A stretch of 64,000 nt of DNA from Hippopus hippopus (taxonomy: Eukaryota; Mollusca; Bivalvia; Cardiida; Cardiidae): NCBI GenBank assembly GCA_946811185.2, contig OX328096.1:68819345-68883344 (forward strand), read 5' to 3'. Shown here in pieces: positions 39,750 through 51,539 of the stretch (positions are counted from its first letter, which is position 1; the number at the start of each line of letters is the position of its first letter). The notes beneath the pieces are model-generated. The model saw only the letters and a program-made list of their open reading frames with translations. It was not told the origin of the DNA and made no database searches. A program made the translations under genes and the position numbers.

Positions 39750-40155
39750 GAAGAAACTAAAAAAATGTTTAATTTCAGAGTCCAAAAAAACCAAAGTCAA
39801 GTTATAAGACATCAAGCACCCTTTTCCCGTAACATGGTTTTGCATAGATAAAAAACCAAGGGCACATGATGAAACTTTTAATAAACAATATAAATGTGAA
39901 GTTTCATGAAATTTTGACCAAAACTGAAGGAGATATTAATAAAAATTGGAATTTTACAAGAAACCCCCTTTTTCCATGACAGAGCGTCAAATTGGAAAAC
40001 AGGGAAAAGTACATCGGTGCTGTATCCTAAGGAGTTCATATATGAAGTTTCATCCAATTTGGTCCAGGGGTTGTGGAGAAATGGCTTTGGACGGACAGAC
40101 GGATGGACAGACAGACGAAGCGGCGACTATATGCTCACCCTTCGGGGAACATAAA
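39750..40155 (+). repeat. Fragment of another tandem-core repeat ending TTCGGGGAACATAA
   Basis: Core pieces like 35690-35870, a GGACGGACAGACGG tract at 40090-40120 and a terminal CTCACCCTTCGGGGAACAT. Confidence 0.6.
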
Positions 40156-40640
40156 AAATTGGGGGTATGTGCAACAAGACATATCAAAGAAATACATTGT
40201 GGTAAGTTTCAAATTATTGTGATGAAATCCATACAGGAAGAAAGCAATCAAAGAAATTAGATTTTTTTACTATTTCAAAAATCAAGGGCAGATAACTCTA
40301 GAATGCCTAAAGAGATCTAAATGTAGAGATTCACATGCGTAACTACACACCATAGAGATGCATTGTGGTAAGTTTCCAAGTTATTTCGACAGAAACTGTA
40401 GGAGAAGGTAGCCGCACAAGAAATTGTTTATTTCAGAAATCGAGGGCAGATAACTCTAGAACACCTACAGAAATCCAAATGTAAAGAGTCACATGCACAA
40501 CTGCACATCACAGAAATGCATTGGGGTAAATTTTAACTTATTCCAATGGAAACTGTGAGAGGAGTTACACACACAAGAAATTGTTAACGTTCGGACGGAC
40601 AGACAACCTGGGCCATAACATAATTCAACCCTTTGGATGT
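40156..40640 (+). repeat. 3' part of the CAAGAGCTTCGCAGAGCGG element
   Basis: Core units with AGGGCAGATAACTCTAGAA at about 40287 and 40444, then CGGACGGACAGACAACC and the 3' end CCCTTTGGATGTATAA. Same family as 58926-61172. Confidence 0.7.
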
Positions 40641-41078
40641 ATAAAAAGGCTCATTATGTAGGCCCATGTAAAACTTGTGACTACCAGAGTGGGGCCAATT
40701 TTGACTCAAGGGCTATGACTGGAACAATCTTGGTAGAGTTCAGATAAATACACATTCCAAATTTTGTTGCCCCAGGTCTCATGGTAAGGAACGAGATTTT
40801 TTAAAGTTTTCACTGTGTAGGCCCACGTAAAACTTGTGACTGCCGGGCCAAATTTGACCCCAGGGCTATTACTTGGGCTCTCTTGGTAGAGGCCCACAAG
40901 ATAAAGCTTAACGCAAAATTCTGTGAAGTTTTGTCAAAATCAGATAGGTTGTTTTAGAGATGTTAAAAAAATAAAAGTTAACACACACTTTGATGCACAG
41001 ACGGACAGATGCATAGATGCAAAAGGGATATAGGGCCATGATATAAGCTTATAGACTTTTGGCCTGTGGAACTAAAAA
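40641..41078 (+). repeat. Pearl-like element, 3' portion
   Basis: Two core units (GGCCAATTTTGACTCAAGG type), ACGGACAGATGC, then a degraded 3' end GGCCTGTGGAACTAAAAA. Confidence 0.7.
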
Positions 41079-41931
41079 CAAGAAGGCCATGATGGCCCTG
41101 TATCGCTCCACTGGCTAATACATATAATCCCTACTGTTAACCCTAGGCCTTATGACTGAGTACAGGGAGATTTCTAAAGTTTTGTGTATATAAGCCCATA
41201 TAAAAATTGTGACCCCTGGGGCTGGGCCAATTTTGACCCCAGAGCTATAACTTGGGCACTCTTGGTAGAGGCCCACTACATAAACCCACATGCAAAATTT
41301 GGTAGCACTAGGCCTTATGGCTAGGAACAGGGAGATTTCTAAAGTTTTCTCTATATAAGCCTATGTAAAACTTGTGACCTCCTCGGGGTGGGGTCAAATT
41401 TGACCCCGGGGCTATAAGTTGGCCACTCTTGGTAGAGGCCCACTAGATAAAGCCACATGCAAAATTTGGTAACCCTAGGCCTTATGGCTAGGTACAGGAA
41501 GATTTCTAAAGTTTTCTCTATATAAGCCTATGTTAAACTTGTGACCCCCGGGGCGTGGTCAAATTTGACCCCAGGGCTATAATTTGAAGAAACTTGATAG
41601 AGGTCTACTAGATAAAGCTACATGCCAAACTGGGTAGCCCTAGGCCTTATGGTTTCAGACAAGAAGATTTTCAAAGATTTCCAATATTTTTAAGTTTTGT
41701 TGCCATGGCAACCAGAGTTTTTGAAGGAATTAAATTCTTTCAAGAAATTCTGAAGAGGACCATGGCAGGATCATTTCTGTGAAGGTTCATCAAAATTGGC
41801 TGGGTAGTTTCAGAGATGATGTTTGAAATAAAAGTTAATGCACGGACGGACGGGCACACGCACGGACGGACGCACGACGGACAATGGGCCATGACATAAG
41901 CCCACTGGCCTTTGGCCAGTGGAGCTAAAAA
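41079..41931 (+). mobile_element. Pearl-like element, complete
   Basis: The 5' end is ACAAGAAGGCCATGATGGCC followed by GCTCCACTGGC. The 3' end is the hairpin CTGGCCTTTGGCCAG then TGGAGCTAAAAA, so GCTCCACTGGC and GCCAGTGGAGC are short inverted ends. Between them lie about three core units (CCCCRGGGCTATAA...GGTAGAGGCCCACTA) and GTTGCCATGGCAAC plus an (ACGG)n tract. A 3' hairpin before CTAA and short asymmetric inverted ends fit the Helentron-associated (HINE) model proposed for pearl elements. Non-coding. Confidence 0.8.
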
Positions 41932-42083
41932 CTAATACATTTAGCTGTAAAGTGAAGCCTTACCCTCAGGATGTTCTTAACAACCTTAGCTACTGTTGCT
42001 GACAACGCAGATCAAGATAGACAGCACAGAATATGCTGTCTGGCCTTATATCAATGTCCGATATGCATGAGATATATTTTGAT

Positions 42084-42952
42084 ACAAGAGGGCCATTGGC
42101 CCTAAAGTGCTCACCTGAGTCAACTGATTTAGGCTAGATAAAACTGAAGAGATCCTGGTTGTTATGATGTTTAACACATGAGTCCAATATATCATCAAGA
42201 CAAATATTCTGTCCATGTTTCATGAGTATCAGGCTGAAAATGTGGCCTCTAGACTGCAGGAAAAGTTTCTCTAATATATGGCATGTGACATTCTTTTTTA
42301 CCCTACATGATCCAATTTCAAACTTGTCTCAGATATCATCAAGACAAATATTATGGCCAAATTTCAAGAATATCAGGCTCAAAAAATGGCCTCTGAAGTG
42401 TGCACAAGGTTTGTCTGAGATTTAGCCCAGTCAATTACTTTTTGACCTAATGTGACCCAATATCAAACTTGTTCCAGATATCATCAAAACAAAATATTCT
42501 AATAAAATTTAATGAGTATTAGGCTGAAAATGTGGCCTCCAGAGTGCACACAAGGTTTTTTAAGATTTGGCCTAGTGAACTACTTTTTGATCGGAAGTGA
42601 CCCAATTTCAACCTATCTGAGATACATCTTAACCTATCAGAATTACCATTAAGACAAACATTCTGACCAGGTGTCATGAGTATCAGACTTACAAAATGGC
42701 CTGTAGAGTGTACACAAGATTTTTTCCAAGATTTGATCTGGTGACCTACTTTTTTGCAAAATATGATCCAATATCATAGTTGTCCAACATATTATCATGA
42801 CAACCATTCTGACCAGGTTTCATGACTATTGTACTGAAAATGTGGCTTCTTGAGTGCACACAAGGTAAATGTTGACGCCTGGAAGACGCACAACAGACAC
42901 AGCACTATCACAAAAAGTTCACCTTGAGCACTTTGTGCTCAGGTGAGCTACA
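42084..42952 (+). mobile_element. Pearl-like element, GCTCACCTGAG subfamily, complete
   Basis: The 5' end is ACAAGAGGGCCATTGGCCC then GCTCACCTGAG. The 3' end has the hairpin TGAGCACTTTGTGCTCA, then GGTGAGCTA. About six core units contain GAGTATCAGGCTGAAAATG and TGGCCTCTAGAGTGCACAC. Non-coding. Confidence 0.82.
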
Positions 42953-43030
42953 AACAAATAGCCTTAAACTTGCAACTTTTCTTCTGCCTGACAACCAACA
43001 TTTCATGTCTTCAGCAGTCATCAGGTTAAC

Positions 43031-43212
43031 AATATTTAATTCTTTACCAAATGACAAAATTTTTAGACTTGACCATTCTGGAAACATTTGCCAATGAAAA
43101 TGATGCTCAAATGATGAGATTTGTCTATGAAAGGGAGGAAAAAATTCCCAGACATTTTCAAAAGTATTTTCTTTGGGGTAGTTAAAACACAGGATCATCT
43201 AGTAAAGGGTTA
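43031..43212. repeat. Hairpin MITE, inverted and diverged copy
   Basis: TTTACCAAATGACAAAATTTT at one end and AGTAAAGGGTTA at the other; the core hairpin is degraded. Confidence 0.65.
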
Positions 43213-43240
43213 GGCCTTTTCATTCTGAGGAAAGCCTGAC

Positions 43241-43350
43241 TAAACCCTTTACCAAACAATCCCAAGTTTTGATGACGCTGAGGAAAAGGGCTTTCCAAAA
43301 CATTGCAAGAAAAGGAGAAAATGCTGCTTACCACAATGTTTTCAACCACA
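43241..43350. repeat. Hairpin MITE, 5' half
   Basis: AACCCTTTACCAAACAATCC through AAAGGAGAAAATGCTGCTTAC. Confidence 0.7.
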
Positions 43351-43550
43351 TTATACACATATCCAATTATAAAGCCTTAATAAATTTCTTTTCTGCAGTG
43401 AATTTCAATTCACACAAGACTAAAATTTTGTTGTCTTGTAATGATGTTGGATGTTTCCAAAGCTGTCTGTACTACTTTGGTTACCAGTATTTTCTCATTT
43501 TCAAAAGTGTTTTCGAAACCCTTCTCTGACAGGGATGCTTGACAAAGGTT

Positions 43551-43627
43551 TAACTCTTCACCACAAAATCCCAACTATCAATGACCCTGAGGAAATAGTC
43601 CTTTGAAAATATTGTGAGAAAGGGAGA
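43551..43627. repeat. Hairpin MITE, 5' quarter, cut by a pearl-like element
   Basis: TTTAACTCTTCACCACAAAA through GTGAGAAAGGGAG, directly followed by a pearl-like 5' end. Confidence 0.65.
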
Positions 43628-43858
43628 CAAGAGCGCCATTGGCCCTAATGCATTCACCTGAGAAAACAGTTGATAAAGCTGAAGAGATCCTGATCTAAAC
43701 AATATAACATACACAAGTGTAAATGACCTACTTTTTAACATGACATGACCCAATTTTGATACTGTCAAAGATATCAACAAGAAAAACATTCTAGTATGTT
43801 TCATGAGTATCAAGCTGAAACAAGAGGGCCATGATGGCCCTGTATCACTCCACTGGCT
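43628..43858 (+). repeat. Two truncated pearl-like 5' ends in tandem
   Basis: ACAAGAGCGCCATTGGCCC with CACCTGAG (43628-43818), then ACAAGAGGGCCATGATGGCC with CTCCACTGGC (43819-43858), which stops at a MITE. Confidence 0.7.
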
Positions 43859-43860
43859 TT

Positions 43861-44060
43861 TTAACCCTTTACCACACAAATCGAAGTGTTAATGACCCTG
43901 AAAGAAAAAGCTTTCAAAAACATCGTGAGAAAAGGACAACATGTTGTCAGCCATTATATTTCTCCTTTTCCCACAACGTTTCCTAACCTATCAAAAACAG
44001 AAATAGTCATTTAAGCTACATTCGTCTTTTTGCAATGGCTTTAAACTTGGTACAGTAAAA
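43861..44060. repeat. Hairpin MITE copy
   Basis: TTAACCCTTTACCACACAA, a core with TTTCTCCTTTTCCCACAA, and a right part missing its terminal repeat. Confidence 0.7.
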
Positions 44061-44423
44061 AAAAATGTCATTTCTTAAAGAGTAAAATTAACGCATCATG
44101 CACTTAATTGGCATTGACAGAGACATACAGCATAAAAAGTCTGCATGGTAATAAACTTACTTTGAAAACATAACCTCAACCCCGCCCGCCAAACAAAAAC
44201 AGTCATATCTTTTTAAATGCAAAGATAATGTCAGTGAATACAAGCAGGTTTATTCATTAGCATGAAAGGTAAAGTTCTGAAAAAATTTGAGTGATAGAAA
44301 CCTTACTTTAAATTAAACATTCCATCCATGTGAGCATAACCATTAGCATCAAAATAAATTACTCTCCCTTAAAACAGATCATTTCCTGTCCAAAAAACTT
44401 GAATACCAAACTCCAATAATGTA

Positions 44424-45833
44424 CGAGGGTTGTCCCAAAACTCCGTGACAAATTTCATAAACGAGCCATTTTTAGCGTCAGGGCATTCATTTTCACACAT
44501 TTCATCCATGAAGATGTTATTTCAGTTTATATTAAGTCTCCAATGAAATATTAGCTTTATTTTTACTTTAAATTCACAAAATTGATAAGGAGGTGTCGTT
44601 TGTCGGCGCACACCATTTTCTCCATATACATTTTTTGTATGAACTCCAGTCCTGTACAAATATTTTCAATATTTGATATCATTTCTGCTTCATATTACAT
44701 AGACGTTTTCTTCTGAAACTTTGATGTCATCACAGAAAATTTGAATGTGATCGAGTAAATAACAGACGGTATACAAACAAACGAAAAAGATCAGCAGAAA
44801 GTAGGAAATTTGAAATGACGACGTCAGAAGATTGCGCGGCGCAGCGAACAGTTGTAAAATTTTGTGCCGATCTGAGAATTACACTCGACTAGACTATAGA
44901 TGAAATTTGGCGTACTGAAAAGTTTAAAAACATTACTCGAGCACTGGCTTACAAGTGCCATAGCAGTAAAACAGACTTAAGGACAGGTGAATGCTAGAAA
45001 GAGGAGAAAGCACGAAATGGTGGGCCGATTTCTTTAGATGAAGAGTCGTGTGATTTGATGAAGAGATGCATTTTTGCAGATCGAAAACTAACAGTCAGAG
45101 AGGTACCGTCGTCAACCGCCATTTCAAGGTCTTCTTTCCACAGAATATTTAAGGACAAACTGAACATATCACAAGTCTGCGAGAGCTGGGCTCCACGTCT
45201 GATATCTGATGATAACAAACAGAAGAAGGTTCACACATCCCTAGAATTTCTTGCTCGAGTTGAAGCAGACGACGCTTTGTTGGATCCTCTTTTTATAGTA
45301 GATGAGAGGTTGTTAAACTACTTCATACCCGGAGGAAAGCGACAGTCCAGTATATGGAAGACACCTTGGACCCCTCTCATCCAAGAAGGCAAAAATTTCT
45401 ACTCAGATTTACAACTTTGCCACTTTTCCAAAGCTTAAGGAGGATTTACGAAGTCGCAAATTCGATTCCAGCAACGAGGTGATGCCTGCTATATTTGCTT
45501 TTAACAGACGTCTGACAGAAATTTGGTTTAAGACAGTTTTTGAGCAGCCGTGGATTAAATGACATGGCAAATGCTTTGAATTTCACGGAGAATACCTTGA
45601 CAAAGGCTCTTAAACTTAACATTGACGTCGTTAATTAACGCTTGACGTGCGCCGCAGTGTGGGTACTTGTTGTGGTATTTATGCTATAATTTCCTTATTT
45701 GTAAAGATTTTTGTGTGATTTTCTTTATACATGTTTGGTATATATGTATTGAAAACATATCGAAAAATTGCATTTGTAGTGTTTCATTTTCTTTTGCTAT
45801 TAAAATTGTCACGGAATTTTGGGACAACCCTTG
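44424..45833 (+). mobile_element. Mariner element with intact ends and TA duplication
   Basis: 28-bp terminal repeats (CGAGGGTTGTCCCAAAACTC and the inverse of ...TTTTGGGACAACCCTTG) differ at about two positions and are flanked by TA at 44422-44423 and 45834-45835. Length 1,410 bp, the normal mariner size, but the transposase inside is damaged. Confidence 0.92.
44815..45636 (+). pseudogene. Mariner transposase, frameshifted with internal loss
   Basis: Pieces: an N-terminal HTH region around 44820-45000 with in-frame stops; open block 45055-45438 with KLTVREVPSSTAISRSSFH, WAPRLISDDNKQKK and VDERLLNYF (first catalytic Asp); then TFPKLKEDLRSRKFDSSNEV in another frame and a C-terminus up to about 45630. 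Sequence for the second catalytic Asp is missing and the third is lost in the shift. Non-functional. Confidence 0.88.
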
Positions 45834-45935
45834 TATAACTGCAGTTTGATAATCAAGGGAGGTAAAAAGTAACAAACTTTATCTTGTATAACAGGAGTTA
45901 TTTCCCTTGATTACTATTTTAAATTACTGTCACTA

Positions 45936-46344
45936 TTTAAGCCCATGTTAAACTTGTGATCTCCGGGGCAGAGCCAATTTTGACCCCAGGGCTATAATAT
46001 GAAGAAATTTGCTAGAGGTCCATTAGATAAAGCTACATGCCAAATTTGTTAGCCCTGGGCCTTATGGTTTCAGACAAGAAGATTTTCAAAGATGTTCAAT
46101 ATTTTTCAGTTTTGTTGCCATGGCAACCAGAGTTTTTGAAGGAATCAAATTCTTTCAAGAAATTCTAAAGAGTACCATGGCAGGATCATTTCTGTGAAGT
46201 TTCATCAAATTTGAATGGGTAGTTTCAGAGAAGAAAAAGTTTGAAAAAAAAGTCAACACACGCATGCATGCACGCATGCACGCACGCACGACAAACACCA
46301 GGCCATGAAATAAGCCTGCTGGCCTTTGGCCAGTGGAGCTAAAA
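45936..46344 (+). repeat. Pearl-like element, 3' half
   Basis: One core unit, GTTGCCATGGCAAC, a GCATGCACGCACG tract and the terminal hairpin CTGGCCTTTGGCCAG with TGGAGCTAAAAA, as in 41079-41931. Confidence 0.8.
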
Positions 46345-47994
46345 ATGGCTTTTAGAGTGCACGCAAAGTTTATCTAAAATTTGGCCTGGTGACCTACTTT
46401 TTGACCTAGCATAACCCAATTTCAAGTTATCTGAGATTTTATACAGACCAAAATTCTGATCTGCATGAGTATCAGGCTGAAAATGTGGCCTCTATGGTGC
46501 ACCCAAGGTTTTTTCCAAGCTTTTGCCTGATGACATACTTTTTGATCCGGCTTTACCCAATTTCAAACTTTTTGGAAATTTTATCAAGACAGATTTTCTG
46601 ACCAAGTTGCATGAATATTACGCTGAAAATGTGGCCTCTTCAGTATACACAAGCTTTTTGTAAGATATGGCCCAATGACCTACTTTTTGACCCAAAAAGA
46701 CTTAATTTCTAACTTGTTTGAGGTATAAAGGTAAACGTTGTGACATAGTTTCATGAGTATCAGGCTAAAAATGTGGCCTATAGAGAGCACACAAGGTGTT
46801 TCTAAGATTTTGCCTGGTGACCTACTTTTTGTACCGACATGATCCAAATTTCTACATGTCCCAGATATCATCAAGATAAACATTCTTACCAACTTTCATC
46901 AGTATCAGGCTGATATTGTGGCCTCTAGACTGCACATGTTTTTCAGAGATTTGACCTGGTGACTTAATTTTTGACCTTGCATGACCTAGTTTTAAAATTT
47001 TCCAAGATATTATTGAGACAAATCTTCCGGCCAAGTTTCATGTGTATCAGGCTGAAAATGTGCCTTTAGAGCATACACGAGGTTTATCTAAGATTTGGTC
47101 TGGTGACCTAATTTCTGACCTAGCATGACCCAATTTCAAAAGTATCCAAGATTTTATAAAGACCAACATTCTGACCAATGTTCATCAGTATCAGGCTGAA
47201 AATGTGGCCTCTATGGCGCACACAAGGTTTTTCTAAGATTTGGCCCAATGACCTACTTTTTGACCCTACATCACCCAGTTTTGATCCTGTCATAGATATC
47301 ATCAAGAAAAAGATTCTGGCCAACTTTCAAGAGTAGAAGCATGAAAATGTGGCCTCTAGAGTGCACACCAGGTTTTTTTTAGATTTGGCCTGACGATGTA
47401 CTTTTTTACCCGGCAAGACCCAATTTCAAACTTGTCCGAGATATTATCAAGACAAACATTCTGGCCAAGTTTCAAAGAGTATCAGGCAGAAAAGGTGGCC
47501 TCTAGAGCGCACAAAAGGTTTATCTAAGATTTGGCCTGGTGACCTACTTTTGGACCTGGCATGACCCAATCTCAAACTTATCCGAGTTTTTATGAGGACC
47601 AACATTCTTACTAATCTTCATGAGTATCAGGCTGAAAACGTGGCTTCTTCCGTGCAAACAAGGTTTTTCAAAGATCTGGCCCAATGACCTACTTTTTGAC
47701 CCAACATGACCTAATTTTGGTCTGACATATTATCAAGACAAACATTCTGGCCAAGTTTACAAGGCCTCCTACAATTTGGCCTGGTGACCTACTATTTGAC
47801 CAGACGTGACTCAATTTAAAACTTTTCTGTGAAATTAATAAAACAAACATTTTGACGAAGAGTATCTGATTGAAAATGTGGCATCTAGAGTGCACACAAG
47901 GTAAATGCTGACAACTGCATGACACACTACGTACGTTGGACATAGTAGGATAACAAAAGCTCACCTTGAACACTTTGTGCTCAGTTGAGCTAAA
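46345..47994 (+). repeat. Long core array of the GCTCACCTGAG pearl-like subfamily with its 3' end
   Basis: About 12 units of roughly 130 bp (GAGTATCAGGCTGAAAATG, TGGCCTGGTGACCTACTTTT), ending with TGAACACTTTGTGCTCAGTT and GAGCTAAAA. The 5' end is missing. Open frames of up to 195 codons on the minus strand are by-products of the repeat period. Confidence 0.8.
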
Positions 47995-48140
47995 ATTGCT
48001 GGTAAGCAGCATTTTCTCCTTTCCTACATAGTTTTCTACACTCTCACAGACAAGTACCATCATTTCAGCTACATTTGATATGTTGCTTGCAAGTGCTTTC
48101 AATTTGGACAAGTCTGTAATTCTGTCGTTTGATAAAGAGA
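47995..48140. repeat. Hairpin MITE, 3' half
   Basis: TGCTGGTAAGCAGCATTTTCTCC through GCTTTCAATTTGGACAAGTC. Confidence 0.65.
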
Positions 48141-48369
48141 TAAAATGACAGACTGGCTGTTGCAATTTCAAGCCTGTCTTGGAACTCAAGAAATATTGCA
48201 AAGGAGACATGTGCACACACACTGACACACATGTTTTCTCACTGTGGTTGAAAAAGATAAAGTTAAAAATGTACAAAATAAACCTATCAGATAAAAAATG
48301 GTTGAAAAAACTACCACCATTCCCAAATGCATTCTACGAGAAAACACACACACATGAGTTCTAAAGAAA

Positions 48370-49545
48370 AAAAATTAGAGGCCCTTGAGGGCCCGAAATT
48401 GCTCTACTGGCAGTGATTTTGCTTTTTTGCTAGCATACATTATGAATTCATGATGCAAAAAGAAAAAAAAAAAACAAAAAAAACCACAAAAATGTGTTCT
48501 TGCAACTGGGCTCGAACCCACTTAGACAGCATGAGTAGGCATAATGAATTGAACTAACAGTGAAAAAAAAGGAAGTGCAATTCTCAAAAATAATTGTTTG
48601 GAATCCAGCCAAAGAAATATGACTGATAATGTGGACTTTGTTGAGTAAACGATACTAAGTCATCTAATGGCTGCTTTTACTGAATGGTTTGCTAAATTTT
48701 CTTCACTTTTAATAAAGTTCAATCCCTTGATGAACCAAATAATCTTTTTCAAAAAAACTGGATCAACACTGTGGACTTCATTGCCTAGAAATGGAACTTT
48801 TCAACTTTAAATGGCTGCTTTTCCCGCACTGATTGTCAGATTTTTTTCAAAATCAATAGGGTTCAAGCTGTTTATGATACAAAACAACTGTGCAAGTTTC
48901 ACAAAAATCTGACTACAAATGCAAACTTTATCACGTAAACAAGAAATAGAAATTTTCAACTTGAAGTGACTACTTTTCCCATACTGTTTGTTGGATTTTT
49001 TTCAAAATCAATAGGGTTGAAGCTATTGATAAAATAAACAAACTATGCAAGTTTCACGGAAATCTGATCACAAATGCAGATTTTATCGCATAAACAAGAA
49101 ATGGAACTTTTCAATTTGAAATGGCTACTTTTCCCGTAATGTTTGTTGGATTTTTTTCAAAATCAATAGGGTTGAAGCTATTGATAAGATAAACAAACTG
49201 TGCAAGTTTCACGGAAATCTGACCACAAATGCAAACTTTATCGCATAAACAAGAAATAGAAATTTTCAACTTGAAATGGCTACTTTTCCCATACTGTTTG
49301 TTGGATTTTTTTCAAAATCAATAGGGTTGAAGCTATTGATAAAATAAACAAACTGTGCAAGATTCACGGAAATCTGATCACAAATGCAGACTTTATCACG
49401 TAAACAAGAAATTTAAATTTTCAACTTGAAATGGCTAGTTTTCCCATAGTGTTTGTTGGATTTTTTTCAAAATCAACAGGGTTGAAGCTGTTGATGGGAT
49501 AAACAAACTGTGAAAGTTTCACAAAAATCTGAAAATTATTGTTGG
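48370..49545 (+). mobile_element. Pearl-like element with about 165-bp core units
   Basis: The 5' end is AGAGGCCCTTGAGGGCCCG with GCTCTACTGGC. Five or six core units follow (TCAAAATCAATAGGGTTGAA, CAAGTTTCACGGAAATCTGA). A tRNA-like B box (GGGCTCGAACCCACTT, inverse strand) lies at about 48507. The 3' end runs into a MITE. Confidence 0.75.
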
Positions 49546-49547
49546 AA

Positions 49548-49694
49548 AAAAAGAGAATGCTGATGACCAGCATTTTATCCTTTTCCTACAGTGTTTTTAA
49601 ACCTTTATGAAACAAATCATATCATTTTAATCATATTTAATATGTTGTCTGCAAGTGCTTTCAATTTCAAACAAGTCATCTGGTAAAGGGTTAA
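49548..49694. repeat. Hairpin MITE, 3' half
   Basis: GAATGCTGATGACCAGCATTT core to CATCTGGTAAAGGGTTAA. Confidence 0.75.
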
Positions 49695-49849
49695 AACTTT
49701 CTCTCACGAAGACATGTCTAACCTAAAACTTTATTATTATGCTCTATGAATTATAATATTTGCAACAAAAGTGCATGGTACATGTAATGTGAAAAAAAAC
49801 AAACAAACAAACAAACACCTAGCTAGCCAATGCAAAAATGTATAAACAT

Positions 49850-50480
49850 AGAAGACATCTCATGTAAGTGTAAACACTCAGTTGCTTATTCAGTGAAAAT
49901 GTTATGTTGAAAAAGGGATGTGACTGTGTCAAAAGTACTTTGAAAGTAACCTTTCTCTCTGGTATAAGTTCCCCTTCTGATAGTTAATAACTTGCTTGAG
50001 CCTGAGTTCCCCTTTTGATAGTTAATAACTTGCTTGAGTCTGAAGTAAACATCTTCAGTAACAGCAGAAATATCGGAAATGTCTTAAGTTCTCACACTGT
50101 GATACAGACAATTTGGCTATGACTGTGCCCTACGAAAACAGCTGAGCTAACTAGAACTGTCACAAGCTGATAAATACCCCTACCTGGTACCTTGTCACCA
50201 AATGACTGCAGAGTAAAAACAAAAGTTAACACAGTCAATATAGGCACAGTTCTACAAAAATGTATAAATAAAGAAGACACTTCATGCAGGTGTAAACAGT
50301 CAGTTGCTTATTCAGTGAAAAATGCTATGTTGAAAAAGGGGCGTGACCATGTCAAATATTTTGACATTAACCTTTCTTTAGTATAAGTTCCCTAGGGTAC
50401 GGGTTAGGGTTCAAAGTAAATATTTTTAGTAATAACAGAGATATCGCAAATGTCCAAATTTCTCTCATGGCAATACATAT
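49850..50480. repeat. Duplicated repeat block (GTTATGTTGAAAAAGG units)
   Basis: Two copies of a unit starting near 49870 and 50300 (CAGTTGCTTATTCAGTGAAAA...AAGTAAACATCTTCAG). A 46-bp internal tandem duplication (CCCCTTYTGATAGTTAATAA) lies near 49970-50040. A relative lies at 62530-62780. Confidence 0.6.
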
Positions 50481-50555
50481 GACAGGGCTATGAAAAGAAG
50501 AAAGGCATATTTTTCTAAAGTGTAAGTACAAAAAAGTAAATGTATGAAATACTTA

Positions 50556-50726
50556 ACACTTTACCAGATGACAAAATACTAGCCCTGTCCAAATTGAAAG
50601 CATTTGCAGATGACAATTTCAATGTGGCTCAAATGGTGCAATTGCATTTTCTCCTTTTCCCACAGTGTTTTCAAAAGGCTTCTTTCCAAGGGTCGTCAAA
50701 AGTCGTCATTGTGTGGTGAAGGGTTA
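50556..50726. repeat. Hairpin MITE, inverted copy
   Basis: TTAACACTTTACCAGATGAC to GTGGTGAAGGGTTAA, core partly deleted. Confidence 0.75.
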
Positions 50727-51539
50727 ATGTTGAATTGCTGAGTGCACAATAAATAAAATGGACTGACCAGCAAAGTGCTCTGCAAATGTAGAAAATTGTT
50801 TCGACACATCTGTCTCACAGGCACTAAAAAATTTGGGATACTCATTTATAAAGAGCAGGGGACACCTTTTTAGACAGAAACAATACTGTTATTTAACTTG
50901 GTATTGGTTAATATGCTCATAGTTTAAAATGATTTACTACAACCTGTCTTGTACTACACAGGTGACAGTCAAACTTAAAAACATGGAAACCGGTGATCAA
51001 ATGTCAAAAAGTTCCCTTCAACAGCTGTAGTCATTCAACTTGCGGTCTTTACTTTGTAATCTGAACTGCAAGCAGAAGACTTTGTTACTGTCAATAGGCA
51101 ATGTTAATGAGCATATGGAATATTTTTTTGATATTGAAGGCCAAAAACTAGAAAAACGTAATAATGTCCATTTTTCTTCTTATTTGGGGGTTTTGTCATG
51201 GAAGGTGCCATTTTTCATTGATCTCATGATCTCTAATAACTTTCCCTGGGGCTCAATATCATTTGAGTGCAAAAGGAATAAAAACCTGGTCATCGATTCA
51301 GCGCAAAATTCGCTTATCAATTCAGCGCAATTTTGATAATCATTCACCTGTGTAAACCTGTTGTTAGGAACGGGTTTTGTTAGCTTACCTAGTGAAAAGT
51401 AATCAGCTTGCATAAGCCTTAACCGTTTAACAGTTATCATGTAGTAATTTTGTGGTCACTTTAGAGTCAGTTTTTAATCGAGATGGATGTAATTATTCAT
51501 ACAACTACGCAAAGGGGGGCAAAAAGTATAATATATGAC
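50727..51539. other. Stretch without a recognisable gene
   Basis: Short frames on both strands around 51040-51440 lack motifs. Confidence 0.45.

Noticed and set aside
45055..45218. Antisense open frame opposite the mariner transposase
   Set aside because: Shadow of the transposase frame; no independent motif.
47689..48276. 195-codon minus-strand open frame
   Set aside because: It runs through tandem pearl-like core units, with repeated segments at the repeat period and no domain; an artefact of the repeat.
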